Positions 1 through 8,651 are shown, numbered from the stretch's first letter. The stretch is DNA of 64,000 bases from Pseudomonadota bacterium (GCA_022563255.1 JADFNS010000006.1:1-64000); one strand, 5' to 3'. Numbers and translations are program-made. Notes: a model not told the origin generated them from the letters alone.

Positions 1-2
1 AC

Positions 3-434
3 GGCATCGACCTGTGGTTTGATGCGGACACAATTTACTCTGTAGCCGACGTCTATGCCGTTATCTATCTGAGCTACGAATATGGGCCGTGGAACGAATA
101 CGCAGTGACGGAAGACTTCACGCTCTTTGGTACGTCTGGCAGCGATGATTACGTGATCGAAACCGAGCTCATTTCCGGTTACGAGACGGGCAGCTACGAC
201 ATACTCATCGAATTGTTCGACGCATATGACGGCAGCTTTGTTGCGGACATCGGGCCCGATTTCTCGTCCGAATTGTCGCTGCTACCGCTGGAGGATGCAG
301 GCCGGGATGCCGTCGGGGAGCCACGAATCGTTGTCAATTCGGGTGGCGGGGGATCTCCGGGGTGGCCGCTGCTGCTGGCACTGACCGTGGTCTGTCTAAT
401 AAATAAACGTCATCGCATGTCGACTGAGGTTTAG
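3..434 (+). CDS. C-terminal part of a GlyGly-CTERM surface/secreted protein
   Basis: The reading frame is open from the window edge to a stop at 434, so the gene is cut at its 5' end; the ORF-track start at 105 is only an internal GTG. The visible part is acidic and rich in Tyr, Asp and Ser, as in extracellular beta-sandwich domains. It ends with a Gly-rich linker (SGGGGSPGW), a hydrophobic helix and a basic tail (KRHR). That is the layout of GlyGly-CTERM sorting signals, which rhombosortase is known to process in gammaproteobacteria. The protein is therefore probably exported and anchored or released at the cell surface. The missing N-terminus hides its enzymatic or binding role. Confidence 0.7.
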   Translation, partial: GIDLWFDADTIYSVADVYAVIYLSYEYGPWNEYAVTEDFTLFGTSGSDDYVIETELISGYETGSYDILIELFDAYDGSFVADIGPDFSSELSLLPLEDAGRDAVGEPRIVVNSGGGGSPGWPLLLALTVVCLINKRHRMSTEV

Positions 435-653
435 GTCGTTGCGTGCGCACCACGAGCAGTGTGCATGGTAATCACCCCTAAAAATAGCTGACGTCAAAAG
501 TAGAATTTTCTCGTAAACTGAACGCAGGAGATTCTCAAATGAAAACATCGAGATACAGTGATAGCCAGATTCTATCGATTCTGAAGCAAGCCGAATGTGG
601 CACGCCAGTACCGGCTCTTTGTCGGGAGCACGGTATGAGTAACGCCAGCTTCT

Positions 654-676
654 AGCGCGCAGCCTGCCCTTGGGGT
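654..676 (+). repeat. 23-bp insertion repeat, copy A (inside IS3 orfA)
   Basis: The core is AGCCTGCCCTTGGGGT, preceded by AGCGCGC. Excision of exactly 23 bases converts ttc-TAG back to ttc-tat-aag-tgg (F-Y-K-W), the conserved OrfA sequence. It differs at one base from the two copies in the IS6-family element near 12.9 and 13.4 kb. No target-site duplication is visible. The length of 23 shifts the frame and also creates an immediate stop. Confidence 0.85.
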
Positions 677-769
677 ATAAGTGGCGTGCAAAATTTGGCG
701 GGATGGATGTCTCACTGATGAAGCGAATGAAGGAACTGGTAGACGAAAACCGGCGCTTGAAGAAGATGT

Positions 770-786
770 ACCCAGAGGGCATAAAT
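770..786 (+). repeat. 17-bp insertion in IS3 orfA
   Basis: The insertion reads ACCCAGAGGGCATAAAT. Removing it restores the codons for KKMYADERLK, the expected OrfA zipper region. Its first bases (ACCC..AGGGCA) loosely resemble the reverse complement of the 23-bp repeat, which begins ACCCCAAGGGCA. That relation is tentative, and no second copy of the 17-mer was seen in this window. Confidence 0.6.
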
Positions 787-838
787 ATGCCGATGAGCGA
801 CTGAAAGCAGAAATTGTTCAGGAGGCGCTTGCAAAAAA

Positions 839-1658
839 GTGGTAAGGCCGTCTCACCGTAAAGAGATGGCCCAGAAGGCGGTTTCAGCACGCGGCCTCAG
901 TGTTCGCTTGGTGTGCCTGGCATTTGGCATCAGCGAGACCTGCTACCGTTACCGGCCGATACTGTCGGACGAAAATGCGGAGATTGCAGACTGGCTTATT
1001 CGCCTGACCGACAACCACAAGGATTGGGGCTTCGGTCTATGCCGTGATTACTTGCGTAATGTGAAAGGATTTGAGTGGAATCACAAGCGTATTTACCGCA
1101 TTTACTGCGAGCTGGAACTAAACCTGCGGATCAGATCCAGGAAACGAATACAGCGAGAAAAGCCGGTGCCACTGGCGGTACCTGATGAGCCCAATGACGT
1201 TTGGTCAATGGATTTTATGCATGACCAATTGAGCGATGGTCGTTCGTTTCGCCTGCTCAACGTGCTTGATGACTTTAACCGCAAGGGATTGGGCATTGAG
1301 GCAGACTTTTCATTGCCGGCGGCGCGTGTTATTCGTGCTCTGGATCAGATTATTGAATGGCGCGGAAAACCCAAGCGGCTGCGTTGCGATAACGGCCCGG
1401 AGTTCATCAGCCAGGATCTGGAGAAGTGGGCGGACAAGCACGACATCCGACTTGAGTTTATCCAGCCTGGCAAACCGCAGCAGAATGCCTACGTCGAGCG
1501 CTACAACCGCACGGTACAGCTGGCTAAGCCAATACCTGTTTGAGTCCATCAAAGAGGTGCAGGACTATGCCACCGGGTGGCTTTGGTTTTACAATCATGA
1601 ACGGCCCAACAAGGCCAATGGTGGCTTGCCACCGAAACATATGCTGAGTGCAGCATGA
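839..1658 (+). pseudogene. IS3 orfB integrase-type transposase, frameshifted
   Basis: The frame from 839 reads as the DDE (rve-type) catalytic subunit: the HTH-21-like segment [17 protein letters not shown], the first catalytic Asp in VWSMDFMHD, the second in RCDNGPEF, and the Glu in [11 protein letters not shown]. Near 1517 the frame shifts. The C-terminal part ([16 protein letters not shown].., ending HMLSAA) continues in another frame to the TGA at 1658. Comparison with the family suggests loss of a few bases between YNRTV and the following Arg-Tyr residues. All three catalytic residues survive, but no full-length protein can be made without frameshifting. Confidence 0.85.
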
Positions 1659-1970
1659 TCTCTGCTTTTGGTGTCAGTTAAAAAAGGGGGGATTACCCTA
1701 TGGCCACGAAAGCGGATAGTGGATTTCTAATTCGCCTCGGATTCCGGTTGGTCAGTGACTTCACGGTCATCGAGCTGTCGTTCGCCTTCGAACCCTCACG
1801 CATGGCCAATCGCATTTGCCGTCAGGATCATTACACCTGGAAGACAATATGCGAAACAGGCGAAGCCGTATCTGCAAGTGATGGAATTAGTATCAATGTC
1901 GAATTCGGCATCGAAACCATCGGCGCACTCACTTGCCGGGAAGGATCCTTAGAGATAGGAGGTATGATGA

Positions 1971-3239
1971 TCACAGCTTACTTCCCATGGTTGACAAACC
2001 GGTGCCAGGCGCTTCTGGTTTTTTGAAAGGTGTGGATACGGTTTCCGCCCAGACCAGTTCCTTGGCATATTGATCATCCAGTTTGACCTGCAATTGGGTA
2101 CCCAGTTCCGTGAGCTCTACTGGCAGCATTGCATACCCTATATTGCAACCCATCGCCGGGGAATAGAAGCCGGACGTAACATAGCCAACAACATTATTAT
2201 CATGAAAGACATGATAAAAATCGGCCGGATACCAGTCAATTGGCTTGCCGCCCATCTTAATACCCGCCAACTTGTGCGTGATGCCTTTGTCCGCAATATC
2301 TTGCAGTGCATCCTTTCCTATGAAATTTTCTTTTGAAAAATCTACTTGCCAGGCAAGACCACATTGATAAGGATTAGTTTCAACATCTATATCTTGACCC
2401 CAGGATAGAATGCCGGCCTCGATACGACGGATATGCCCAGGTGCGATGACTCGCAAGTTAAACTCTTCCCCTGCTTCTAATACCGCATTCCACATTTCAT
2501 CCGCATGTATTGTGGCGTCATAGAGAAAAATCTCATATCCCTTTTCCGCAGAGAAACCCGTTTGACTGAGGATCACTTTGAGTCCATTTAGATCTGTTTC
2601 CATGAGGCCGTAATACGGAATATTCTTTACGCTATCGTCAAACAGCTTAACCATTAGGTCTATGGATTTGGGACCCTGGATCTGTACTGGGCAGACATCG
2701 ATTTCATTGACATCGACATCGTAATCTGTAACTGCCTGAATGCCTTGCAGATAAATGCCAATGTCACTATCTGAAAGTGAGAACCAGAATTCGTCATCCG
2801 ATAGTCTGAGCAAAACAGGATCATTAAGTATTCCACCATACTGGTTGCACAAGATCACATATCGCGCTGTACGAGGACTAATTTTGTCCACTGATCGGGT
2901 AATAACCAGATCGACAAATTTTGCGGCATCAGATCCAATCACTTGTATTTGGCGTTCCACAGCGACATTCCACATCGAAACATGCTCGGTCAGATACTCA
3001 TATTCCTTCAATAAACCGCCTTCTTCTTTCGGTATATAGGCTCTTGGGTGATAGATGCGATTATATATTGTATAACACCACGCTCCAGCTTCCTGCGATA
3101 GATGATGGAAAGGGGATTTGCGGATACGCTGAGATATCAGCATCTTTGCGTCATGATCGCCACTGTTACGGAGATTTACCGGCACACGGCGTTCGCAACT
3201 TACTTGGTTTGAACTTACAATACGTTTGTTCGGCGACAT
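1971..3239 (-). CDS. GcvT/DmdA-like tetrahydrofolate-dependent aminomethyltransferase or demethylase
   Basis: GcvT-fold proteins move one-carbon units from a substrate to tetrahydrofolate in the cytoplasm. The segments RIRKSPFH, YTIYNRIYHP, WNVAVERQI, GGILNDPVLL, FWFSLSDSD, VQIQGPKS, GYEIFLYD and IRRIEAGILSWG are arranged as in DMSP demethylase DmdA and related aminomethyltransferases. At about 420 residues it is longer than typical DmdA because of extensions at both ends. I chose the ATG at 3239, which has GAGG upstream, over the track start at 3344. Base composition is visibly A+T richer than the core genes, and the gene sits between two IS remnants, so recent acquisition is likely. No glycine-cleavage partner genes are nearby, so the substrate is open; DMSP is one possibility. 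Confidence 0.65.
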   Translation of the reverse strand: MSPNKRIVSSNQVSCERRVPVNLRNSGDHDAKMLISQRIRKSPFHHLSQEAGAWCYTIYNRIYHPRAYIPKEEGGLLKEYEYLTEHVSMWNVAVERQIQVIGSDAAKFVDLVITRSVDKISPRTARYVILCNQYGGILNDPVLLRLSDDEFWFSLSDSDIGIYLQGIQAVTDYDVDVNEIDVCPVQIQGPKSIDLMVKLFDDSVKNIPYYGLMETDLNGLKVILSQTGFSAEKGYEIFLYDATIHADEMWNAVLEAGEEFNLRVIAPGHIRRIEAGILSWGQDIDVETNPYQCGLAWQVDFSKENFIGKDALQDIADKGITHKLAGIKMGGKPIDWYPADFYHVFHDNNVVGYVTSGFYSPAMGCNIGYAMLPVELTELGTQLQVKLDDQYAKELVWAETVSTPFKKPEAPGTGLSTMGSKL

Positions 3240-3381
3240 GATAAATGCCTCGATATTGTTTAGGTTGTCGATTGTTTTTGATTTAAGAGATGTTCGTAAA
3301 ACACTATAATAAAGTCTCCTAAGATGACATATTATTTTGAACAAATTGCAAACCTAATGCGACAAAACAAGTTCTATTTGC

Positions 3382-3414
3382 GACCTTAAACCCATTGTTC
3401 TTGGAGTTAAGGTC
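3382..3414. repeat. Inverted repeat near the IS256-fragment end
   Basis: GACCTTAA and TTAAGGTC form a perfect 8-bp inverted repeat with a 17-bp spacer. It lies just past the stop codon of the IS256-type transposase remnant. It may be part of the element's end or a small hairpin terminator; there is no clear U-tract. The rest of 3240-3438 shows only A+T-rich upstream DNA for the GcvT-like gene. Confidence 0.35.
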
Positions 3415-3438
3415 AAATCTGGTGTTTCAGAAGTTTCA

Positions 3439-4080
3439 TCAAGCGGCAATCTGATCGACTTGCATCACTTCGACTCCGTCCTTAAATTTAATTCCGGTGA
3501 CCAGTTTGGCGAGGTAATCGAAACCGCGTAGTCGTCTCCAATTCTTCTCGGCGCACTGACCGAGTTTGAACATCATGTGCAACATGCCGTCACGAGTCAG
3601 GCAGCCTTTCGAGCGTTTGGTCCGATGTCGGATGGTCGCGAAGGTGGATTCAATCGGGTTGCTGGTTCGAATGCTCTGCCAGTGCTGTGCCGGAAAATCG
3701 TAAAAAGCCATGAGCTCCTCGCGATCTTTTTGCAGACAAATGGTGGCCTTCGGATATTTGGCCTCGTAGGTTCGAATAAACAAATCGAATGCCTTCTCCG
3801 CCTCTGCCTGGGTGGCGGCCTGCCAGATATTATGCAGCGCCTGCTTCGCTTTTGCCTGGCCCGATTTCGGCAGGCAGTTGAGCACGTTCATGGTCTTGTG
3901 CATCCAGCAGCGTTGCTGGCGAGACTCGGGATAGACCTCCTCCAGCGCTGCCCAAAAACCCATTGCGCCATCGCCGATAGCCAATTCAGGAATATTCATG
4001 CCGCGTGATTTGAGCTTCAGCAGCACCTCGCGCCAACTCTGTGTCGATTCCCGCACACCGTCTAATACTACGATGCTTTT
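3439..4080 (-). pseudogene. IS256-family (mutator-type) transposase, C-terminal fragment
   Basis: The translated segment DGVRESTQSWREVLLKLKSRG, the acidic GDGAMGFWAALEEVYP, the metal-site-like RCWMHKTMNVLN, and the conserved SNPIESTFATIRHRTKRSKG followed by MMFKLGQCAEKNWRRLRG are hallmarks of IS256-family transposases. Only about the C-terminal half remains; the usual N-terminal region with the first catalytic Asp is missing. The reading frame is fused upstream to unrelated sequence, which gives the 291-residue ORF in the track. The element probably inserted into the small gene that follows on this strand and then lost its 5' half. Confidence 0.85.
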
Positions 4081-4269
4081 TTTGATCGATTCGAGGAGTT
4101 GGCGGAACAACCCTATTTGTACCAAGCTGTTGATGAGTGGATCTAGTGTGCGACATCTTGGGTGAGAATCTCCGATAGTTGCCGTTGGGATTTCTGTAAT
4201 CCTCAACCAATTACGCAAAACTCCCGCAAGATCATTTTGAATTCCAGTGCTGCCGCGTTGGATGTTTGC

Positions 4270-4521
4270 GATCGCATGAACCGCATCGTGACGATCGAGA
4301 TTCTCATCGGTCAATCTGTGAAGCGCTGCTTCGACGGGCGTTTGTTATCCCAGTGCTATCTGATTCTCAACAATTACATGCAGCAGGGCATGGGTGTATT
4401 CGTCCGGCAGTTCTATGTCTGCCTCTTGGTGGTACTTCATCACCATGCTGACGCGCTCATCCTCATCGAGCAAGCCCCATAGCTTGGCGTCGACTTCGAG
4501 CATTGGGTCATAATTCTGCAT
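4270..4521 (-). pseudogene. Small conserved protein (DUF1841-like), with premature stop and truncated by the IS256 fragment
   Basis: The two track ORFs at 4345-4536 and 3439-4314 are in the same frame, separated by a single TAA codon at 4342-4344. Reading through gives one protein: an N-terminal LLDEDERVSMVMKYHQ segment, then HALLHVIVENQIALG, then LTDENLDRHDAVHAIANI. This repeated His-rich helical pattern is typical of small conserved hypothetical proteins that often follow MbcA-domain genes. The ATG at 4521 lies next to the stop of the upstream gene, so the two formed an operon. A nonsense change and the downstream transposase junction make it non-functional. The DUF1841 assignment is from memory and tentative. 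Confidence 0.6.
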
Positions 4522-4522
4522 A

Positions 4523-5883
4523 TTATTCGGACACATCTGTCAGTGAAGTTAATTTCAGTTCATTCCACATCCAGCTGCTGTCATACGGTTCCTGTCCAGC
4601 TTCCGCAGCACGGTGCAGTTCATTGTTTTCCAGATATTTTAACCACTCGATGACTTTTCGCCGCCCAGTTTTGTTCCTTGCACTTTGCCGCGGGGTCTTG
4701 TTACCAAGCGCTGGAATGGGTTCATCCAGAATTTGGCGGTAATGCTGATCCAATGTGTTATGGACAATCTCCTCCTCGATTCTCGGATCGATGGTGTTTG
4801 CAGCATGCTTAGGGCAGGGCCAATGAGGTTGTCCAGTAGCTCCCGCAGTACATCTGTTCCTCGCTCCGCTCGTTCCAGCGAGTTGGTGAAGAGCGTAAGC
4901 ACGTCCTTCAGTTCCAGCGTGCCACTGATCGGGCGTTGTCCTTCGAGCGACGTGTCAAAGCCCATACCACCTGGTGGCTCTTCACATATTGCTTTCGGTT
5001 CCGGTAGCCAGATCCAGGCATCCTCTTGCGGGCCGCTACGATTCCATTCAGCGGCGGCGTCCAACCGCCCTGCAATATCCGCAGCCTTTCCCTTCAGAAA
5101 TGGAAATCGGGTTTCACAAAACACAAGAGAAGCACCGTCACGATTAACTATTTCAGGCAACGGCGCTTGCATTTGTTCCAGAATGTGTACTAGCCAGACG
5201 GCAGTGAAGGCGGGGCAGGCATCCCTGAGAAACAGGTCATCCGGACTCTCCGGAGATGGCAGGTTTGCCTTGGGGTTCGTGTCAGATATGCGTGAGCGCC
5301 TTCTACGAAATCTTTTTCGCGATTTCGTCAGCACACTTAGTAATTCTTGCGATGCTTCGTGGGGGAACGGAAGGATGCCACCGGAAAAAGTATACTTGCC
5401 ATTCGTATTCAAGACGCGAGCCGCGATCCGATCCCACTTGACCATGTTAAGGGTGCCCATATTTTCATGAACGCGGATCGCTTTTCCGCCACGGACCAAG
5501 TCGGTCAATTCACAATGTTTGCCGGGGAAAACCTGGGTCACTTCGTAAAGACTAAGAACGGAATTTCGAAGCTGTTGCAAATAGCGGCGGCTGACTACGC
5601 TCTCGCGCCAGCCACGACGTGCCAAGTAATCGTCGACTATGTTTTTGTTACTCGGTGACAAATTTTGGCTGAGAAAATCTTCGAACACAATACCAAACAG
5701 CATGCCGCCGTAATCGCTCTCCACAATATTCTGGTGGAATTCCCCTGGACTGATGTCGACATGTTTGCGAACGGCCGCAAAATGGGCATCGAAGACAATT
5801 GATAGTTCATCCGACCATTCAGGTCGGTCTGCCCAATTCTTCATATTGCGCACGGCTTTATCGATATCGTGTCGTTTTCCCAT
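4523..5883 (-). pseudogene. Protein with C-terminal MbcA/ParS-type toxin-binding-like domain, frameshifted
   Basis: The frame from ATG 5883 encodes about 370 residues of a soluble protein (GKRHDIDKAV.., DAHFAAVRKHVDISPGEF.., RRRRSRISDTNPKANLPSP..). Near 4785 the frame shifts. The continuation in the neighbouring frame reads LDQHYRQILDEPIPALGNKTPRQSARNKTGRRKVIEWLKYLEN and ends DVSE at 4523. That C-terminal module (LDEPIPALGNKTPRQ) is what databases commonly label an antitoxin Xre/MbcA/ParS toxin-binding domain. It is usually found at the end of longer proteins, as here. The frameshift could be a sequencing error, but decay is likelier because both neighbours are also broken. Its role is unknown. 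Confidence 0.6.
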
Positions 5884-5952
5884 GCGCTAGCTCCGCGTGC
5901 GAAATTGCACCTAACTCAGATTACAGATATTCCCTTGTGCGCATTATCGAAT

Positions 5953-6596
5953 TCATGGTCTGAAATTCTTGACCGTTGTTCTAGTTCGTACCTCTACTTG
6001 CTCGGGCCGTAAGTGCGTGTACCGGCTCAAGGTTCCCCAGCTATCGTGTAACGTGAATTGTTGTACCTCGACAATGGAATACCCCGCCTCGAATAATCGA
6101 CTCGTGGCTTCATGGCGCAGGTCATGAAAACGTAGGTCGTGAATTTCAAGGAGTTTGCACGCCTGGCGGAAGGCGCTGCCGATTGATCGCGGTTCATACG
6201 GAAATATCCTGTCCTTGTCGTGCAACTGCCAACATGCGATTTCCCACGCATCCGGCGTGTATTTGAAACGTCGAATTAGGTCTCGTTCGGTTGGGTGTTT
6301 GAGATCACGGACGGCTACAGTTTGCGATTCTTCATCGTTATCGCTGAAGAGGAGGTCAGTGATTTCGCTCTGTCGTCGTGCGGAGAAAATCGCAAACCAC
6401 ATGATGTCATTCATCGGTATGTTCGAACGTCGCTTGTCACGACGCTCGAATAACTCAGTCAGTGCGTTGAGTTCATCAGCGGTCGGTCAAACGTCCTCGA
6501 CTCTCGATGAACGATCTCGCCGTCACGCTTGACTCGAACTTCGCCGAGATACGCTAGACTGCCGTCTTTGCGTTGACGGGTTCTGATTGTGGCCAT
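5953..6596 (-). pseudogene. Tyrosine recombinase/integrase with internal deletion
   Basis: The N-terminal piece (MATIRTRQRKDGSLAYLGEV, ATG at 6596) is a phage-integrase arm-binding domain. The C-terminal piece has the catalytic set: Arg in FSARRQSEI, the HDLRHEATSRLFEAG box, the His in FTLHDSWGTLSRYTHL and the nucleophilic Tyr in that same motif. The two are joined near 6485, where RTFDR is followed directly by ADELNALTELFERRDKRR in another frame. The whole core-binding domain is therefore missing. The gene ends at 5953 and its start faces dusA. Integrases of this type beside dusA are known to target the 5' end of that gene. The catalytic half alone should not support recombination. Confidence 0.85.
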
Positions 6597-6659
6597 GGAA
6601 ATACTCTCAAATCTGCTGATTTCGGTGCGACATGAGCCGATTTCTGGTGCGACACGGTG

Positions 6660-6775
6660 CGACATGCGCTCGAAGTCATACTAAAAGGACGACAACAGGT
6701 ACAAAATCAGTACAAAATAGTTAACAATAACTTGTTGATTTAAAATAGAATATGACCAATAAGGCCGCTATGCAA
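6660..6775. other. Probable integration junction at the 5' end of dusA
   Basis: This short spacer separates the integrase remnant from dusA. It is strongly A+T rich and carries a direct repeat (GTACAAAAT twice, near 6699 and 6711). Integrative elements that use dusA recombine within its first codons and replace the upstream promoter and start. The extra N-terminal residues before the conserved MRSRIAVAPMMDW segment of DusA fit such a replacement. I could not find the matching second att copy in the window. Confidence 0.4.
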
Positions 6776-7774
6776 ATGCGTTCAAGAATAGCCGTCGCCC
6801 CCATGATGGACTGGACCGATCGTCATTGCCGCTACTTCCTGCGCCTGCTCAGTCCGAGCGCGTTTCTGTATACCGAAATGGTAACGGCAGCTGCCATTCA
6901 TCACGGCGATGCCGAACGATTTCTGCAATACAACAAAGACGAACACCCCATCGCGCTGCAATTGGGTGGCAGCAATCCTGAGTGGATGGCGAGTGCGACC
7001 AGAAAGGCGGCCGCATACGGTTACGACGAAATCAATATCAATGTCGGTTGTCCGAGTGATCGTGTACAGAGTGGTCAGTTCGGCGCGTGCCTGATGGCCA
7101 GTCCCACAACAGTTGCCGATTGTTTCCGCGCCATGCGGGAGCAGGCAGACACCCCGGTTACCGTCAAGACACGCATCGGTATCGATGACAGGGACAGCTA
7201 CGACTTCCTCAAAACGTTTGTCGATGCGTTGGTCGAGGCAGGTTGCCGCAAGTTTGTCGTGCATGCACGCATCGCAATACTGGATGGCTTGAGTCCGAAG
7301 GACAATCGCACCGTACCGCCGCTAAATTACGAACGCGTGTATCGCCTCAAACGTGAGTACCCGGATCTTGAGGTCGTCATCAATGGCGGATTGGCAGATG
7401 TCCATCAGGTCGACGAAGTTCTACAGCACGTCGACGGTGCGATGATCGGTCGTCAGGCCTATCACCAGCCGTATTTTCTCGCTGAGCTGGAGCATCACTT
7501 TAATCCTGACCGGTCACTGCCGGAAAGACGCGAGATCGTTGAGCAGATGTTGCCATACATCGATTCCGTTGTTGCCGCTGGCGTGCCATTGGCGCGAGTG
7601 ACCCGGCACATGCTGGGCTTGTTCGCAGGTCAGCCCGGGGCCAGGGCCTGGCGGAGATACATCAGCGAGCACGCCCACGTCCACGGTGCCGGAACGGAAG
7701 TACTGGTCAATGCACTAAACTCTATGCCTCTCGCCGCCCAGACCGCTACAATGCAGGCCATTCGGAGAACCTGA
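6752..7774 (+). CDS. dusA: tRNA-dihydrouridine(20/20a) synthase DusA
   Basis: This flavoenzyme reduces uridine to dihydrouridine in the D-loop of tRNAs, using FMN and NADPH. Hallmarks are the N-terminal APMMDWTDRHCR, the NVGCPSDRVQSGQFGACLM segment with the catalytic Cys, VKTRIGIDD for phosphate and tRNA contacts, HARIAILDGLSPKDNR, and the FMN-phosphate loop VINGGL..GAMIGRQAY. The length of 340 residues is normal for DusA. Three in-frame ATGs (6752, 6770, 6776) are possible starts; the conserved core begins just after the third. The upstream region belongs to an integrase-bearing remnant, so the original promoter may have been replaced. Confidence 0.95.
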   Translation: MTNKAAMQMRSRIAVAPMMDWTDRHCRYFLRLLSPSAFLYTEMVTAAAIHHGDAERFLQYNKDEHPIALQLGGSNPEWMASATRKAAAYGYDEININVGCPSDRVQSGQFGACLMASPTTVADCFRAMREQADTPVTVKTRIGIDDRDSYDFLKTFVDALVEAGCRKFVVHARIAILDGLSPKDNRTVPPLNYERVYRLKREYPDLEVVINGGLADVHQVDEVLQHVDGAMIGRQAYHQPYFLAELEHHFNPDRSLPERREIVEQMLPYIDSVVAAGVPLARVTRHMLGLFAGQPGARAWRRYISEHAHVHGAGTEVLVNALNSMPLAAQTATMQAIRRT

Positions 7775-7795
7775 AAAACGGACGCAGTCAGACCT

Positions 7796-8620
7796 ATGAG
7801 TGCCAAATCTGCAAGTAAACACCTGACCATGGCTGAGCAAGCGGACATCCATGAACTCTACGAGTTGTCGGTGCAGAACGTGGAACACGAAGTCGAGTTT
7901 CTGCAAACGACGTTCAAACAGCTGACTGGCCGTACGGCTTACCTGTTTCGTGAAGACTTTTGCGGTACCGCGAGTGCTTCGTGCGAGTGGGTCCGTCAGG
8001 GCAAAGAGTTTCAGGCGATCGGTGTCGATATTGACGCAGCGGTGCTGGAGTGGGGCCGCGCCAATCGTGTCGGCAAGCTAGACATCGAGGATCGGGCCCG
8101 GGTCAGCCTGATCGAGGCGGACGTCATGGTGGTCGACACGCCCAGGGTTGACGTGCTGGCTGCATTCAATTTCAGCTATTTTATTTTCGATACGCGCGAC
8201 ACACTGCGGGCGTACTTCGAGCGTGCTTACGAGGCAACGAACGACGGTGGTGTATTTTTCTGCGACATGTTTGGCGGCCCCGAAGCTCAGGAAGAGCTCA
8301 AAGAAAAGACCAAGTACAAGAAACACGGTTTTTCATACATCTGGCATCAGGCTAAATTTCACCCGGTCAGCAATTTCATTCGTTGCCATATCCATTTCAA
8401 GTTCAAGGATGGCTCGAAAATCAAGAAGGCCTTCACCTACGAATGGCGGTTGTGGTCAGCTCCCGAGATTCGCGAGCTGCTGCTGGAAGCCGGATTTCGC
8501 AAGGCGACGCTCTACTGGGAGGGCGAGGATGAGGACGGCGAAGGCAACGGTGAGTTCACGCCGGATGAAAAAGGCGAAGCCGATCTTGCATGGATTGCTT
8601 ATATCGTCGCTGAAAAATAG
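7796..8620 (+). CDS. Class I SAM-dependent methyltransferase
   Basis: The 274-residue soluble protein has a Rossmann methyltransferase core. The segment LFREDFCGTASASCEWV occupies the position of the SAM-binding motif I, followed by AIGVDIDAAVLEWG (acidic ribose-binding position), the VSLIEADVM loop, and FNFSYFIFDTRDTLRAYFERAYEATNDGGVFFCDMFGG for the catalytic-side strand. A C-terminal acidic tail (EGEDEDGEGNGEF) is typical of this conserved but uncharacterised group. It starts 22 bp after dusA and is probably cotranscribed with it. The substrate cannot be read from the sequence. Confidence 0.8.
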   Translation: MSAKSASKHLTMAEQADIHELYELSVQNVEHEVEFLQTTFKQLTGRTAYLFREDFCGTASASCEWVRQGKEFQAIGVDIDAAVLEWGRANRVGKLDIEDRARVSLIEADVMVVDTPRVDVLAAFNFSYFIFDTRDTLRAYFERAYEATNDGGVFFCDMFGGPEAQEELKEKTKYKKHGFSYIWHQAKFHPVSNFIRCHIHFKFKDGSKIKKAFTYEWRLWSAPEIRELLLEAGFRKATLYWEGEDEDGEGNGEFTPDEKGEADLAWIAYIVAEK

Positions 8621-8651
8621 TAGTACTATTAGTGGCTTGTCGCTATAAGTT

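Larger units (their letters stand above)
540..845 (+). pseudogene. IS3 orfA (helix-turn-helix subunit), disrupted by 23-bp and 17-bp insertions
   Basis: The ATG at 540 follows a GGAG ribosome site. The frame reads as a typical IS3 OrfA N-terminal helix-turn-helix (SDSQILSILKQAE.., CREHGMSNASF). It then hits TAG at the start of a 23-bp insertion (654-676). Removing those bases gives SFYKWRAKFGG, exactly the family sequence. Further on, a 17-bp insertion (770-786) breaks the leucine-zipper region; removing it restores [13 protein letters not shown]. The remainder runs to the TAA at 843-845 and overlaps orfB as expected for programmed -1 frameshifting. Apart from the two insertions the frame is clean, which suggests recent inactivation. 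Confidence 0.85.
467..1699 (+). mobile_element. IS3-family insertion sequence, inactivated
   Basis: Imperfect terminal inverted repeats are visible: the left end begins TGGTAATCACCCCT, and the reverse complement of the right end reads GGGTAATCCCCCCTTTTTT. Both continue into a shared CTGAC..CAAAAG block. Between them lie an orfA and an orfB in the usual overlapping IS3 order. The size of about 1.23 kb is normal for the family. I could not assign a convincing 3-bp target duplication. Both reading frames are broken, so the element cannot move by itself. Confidence 0.85.

Noticed and set aside
1700-2026. 108-aa ORF just after the IS3 right end
   Set aside because: It starts within the IS end and overlaps the 3' end of the GcvT-like gene; no ribosome site or motif supports it. 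The 270-bp gap otherwise shows nothing clear.
5260-5280. A further copy of the 23-bp repeat (GCCTTGGGGTTC near 5270)
   Set aside because: Only about ten bases match, and they are needed to code for normal protein sequence there; there is no sign of insertion.
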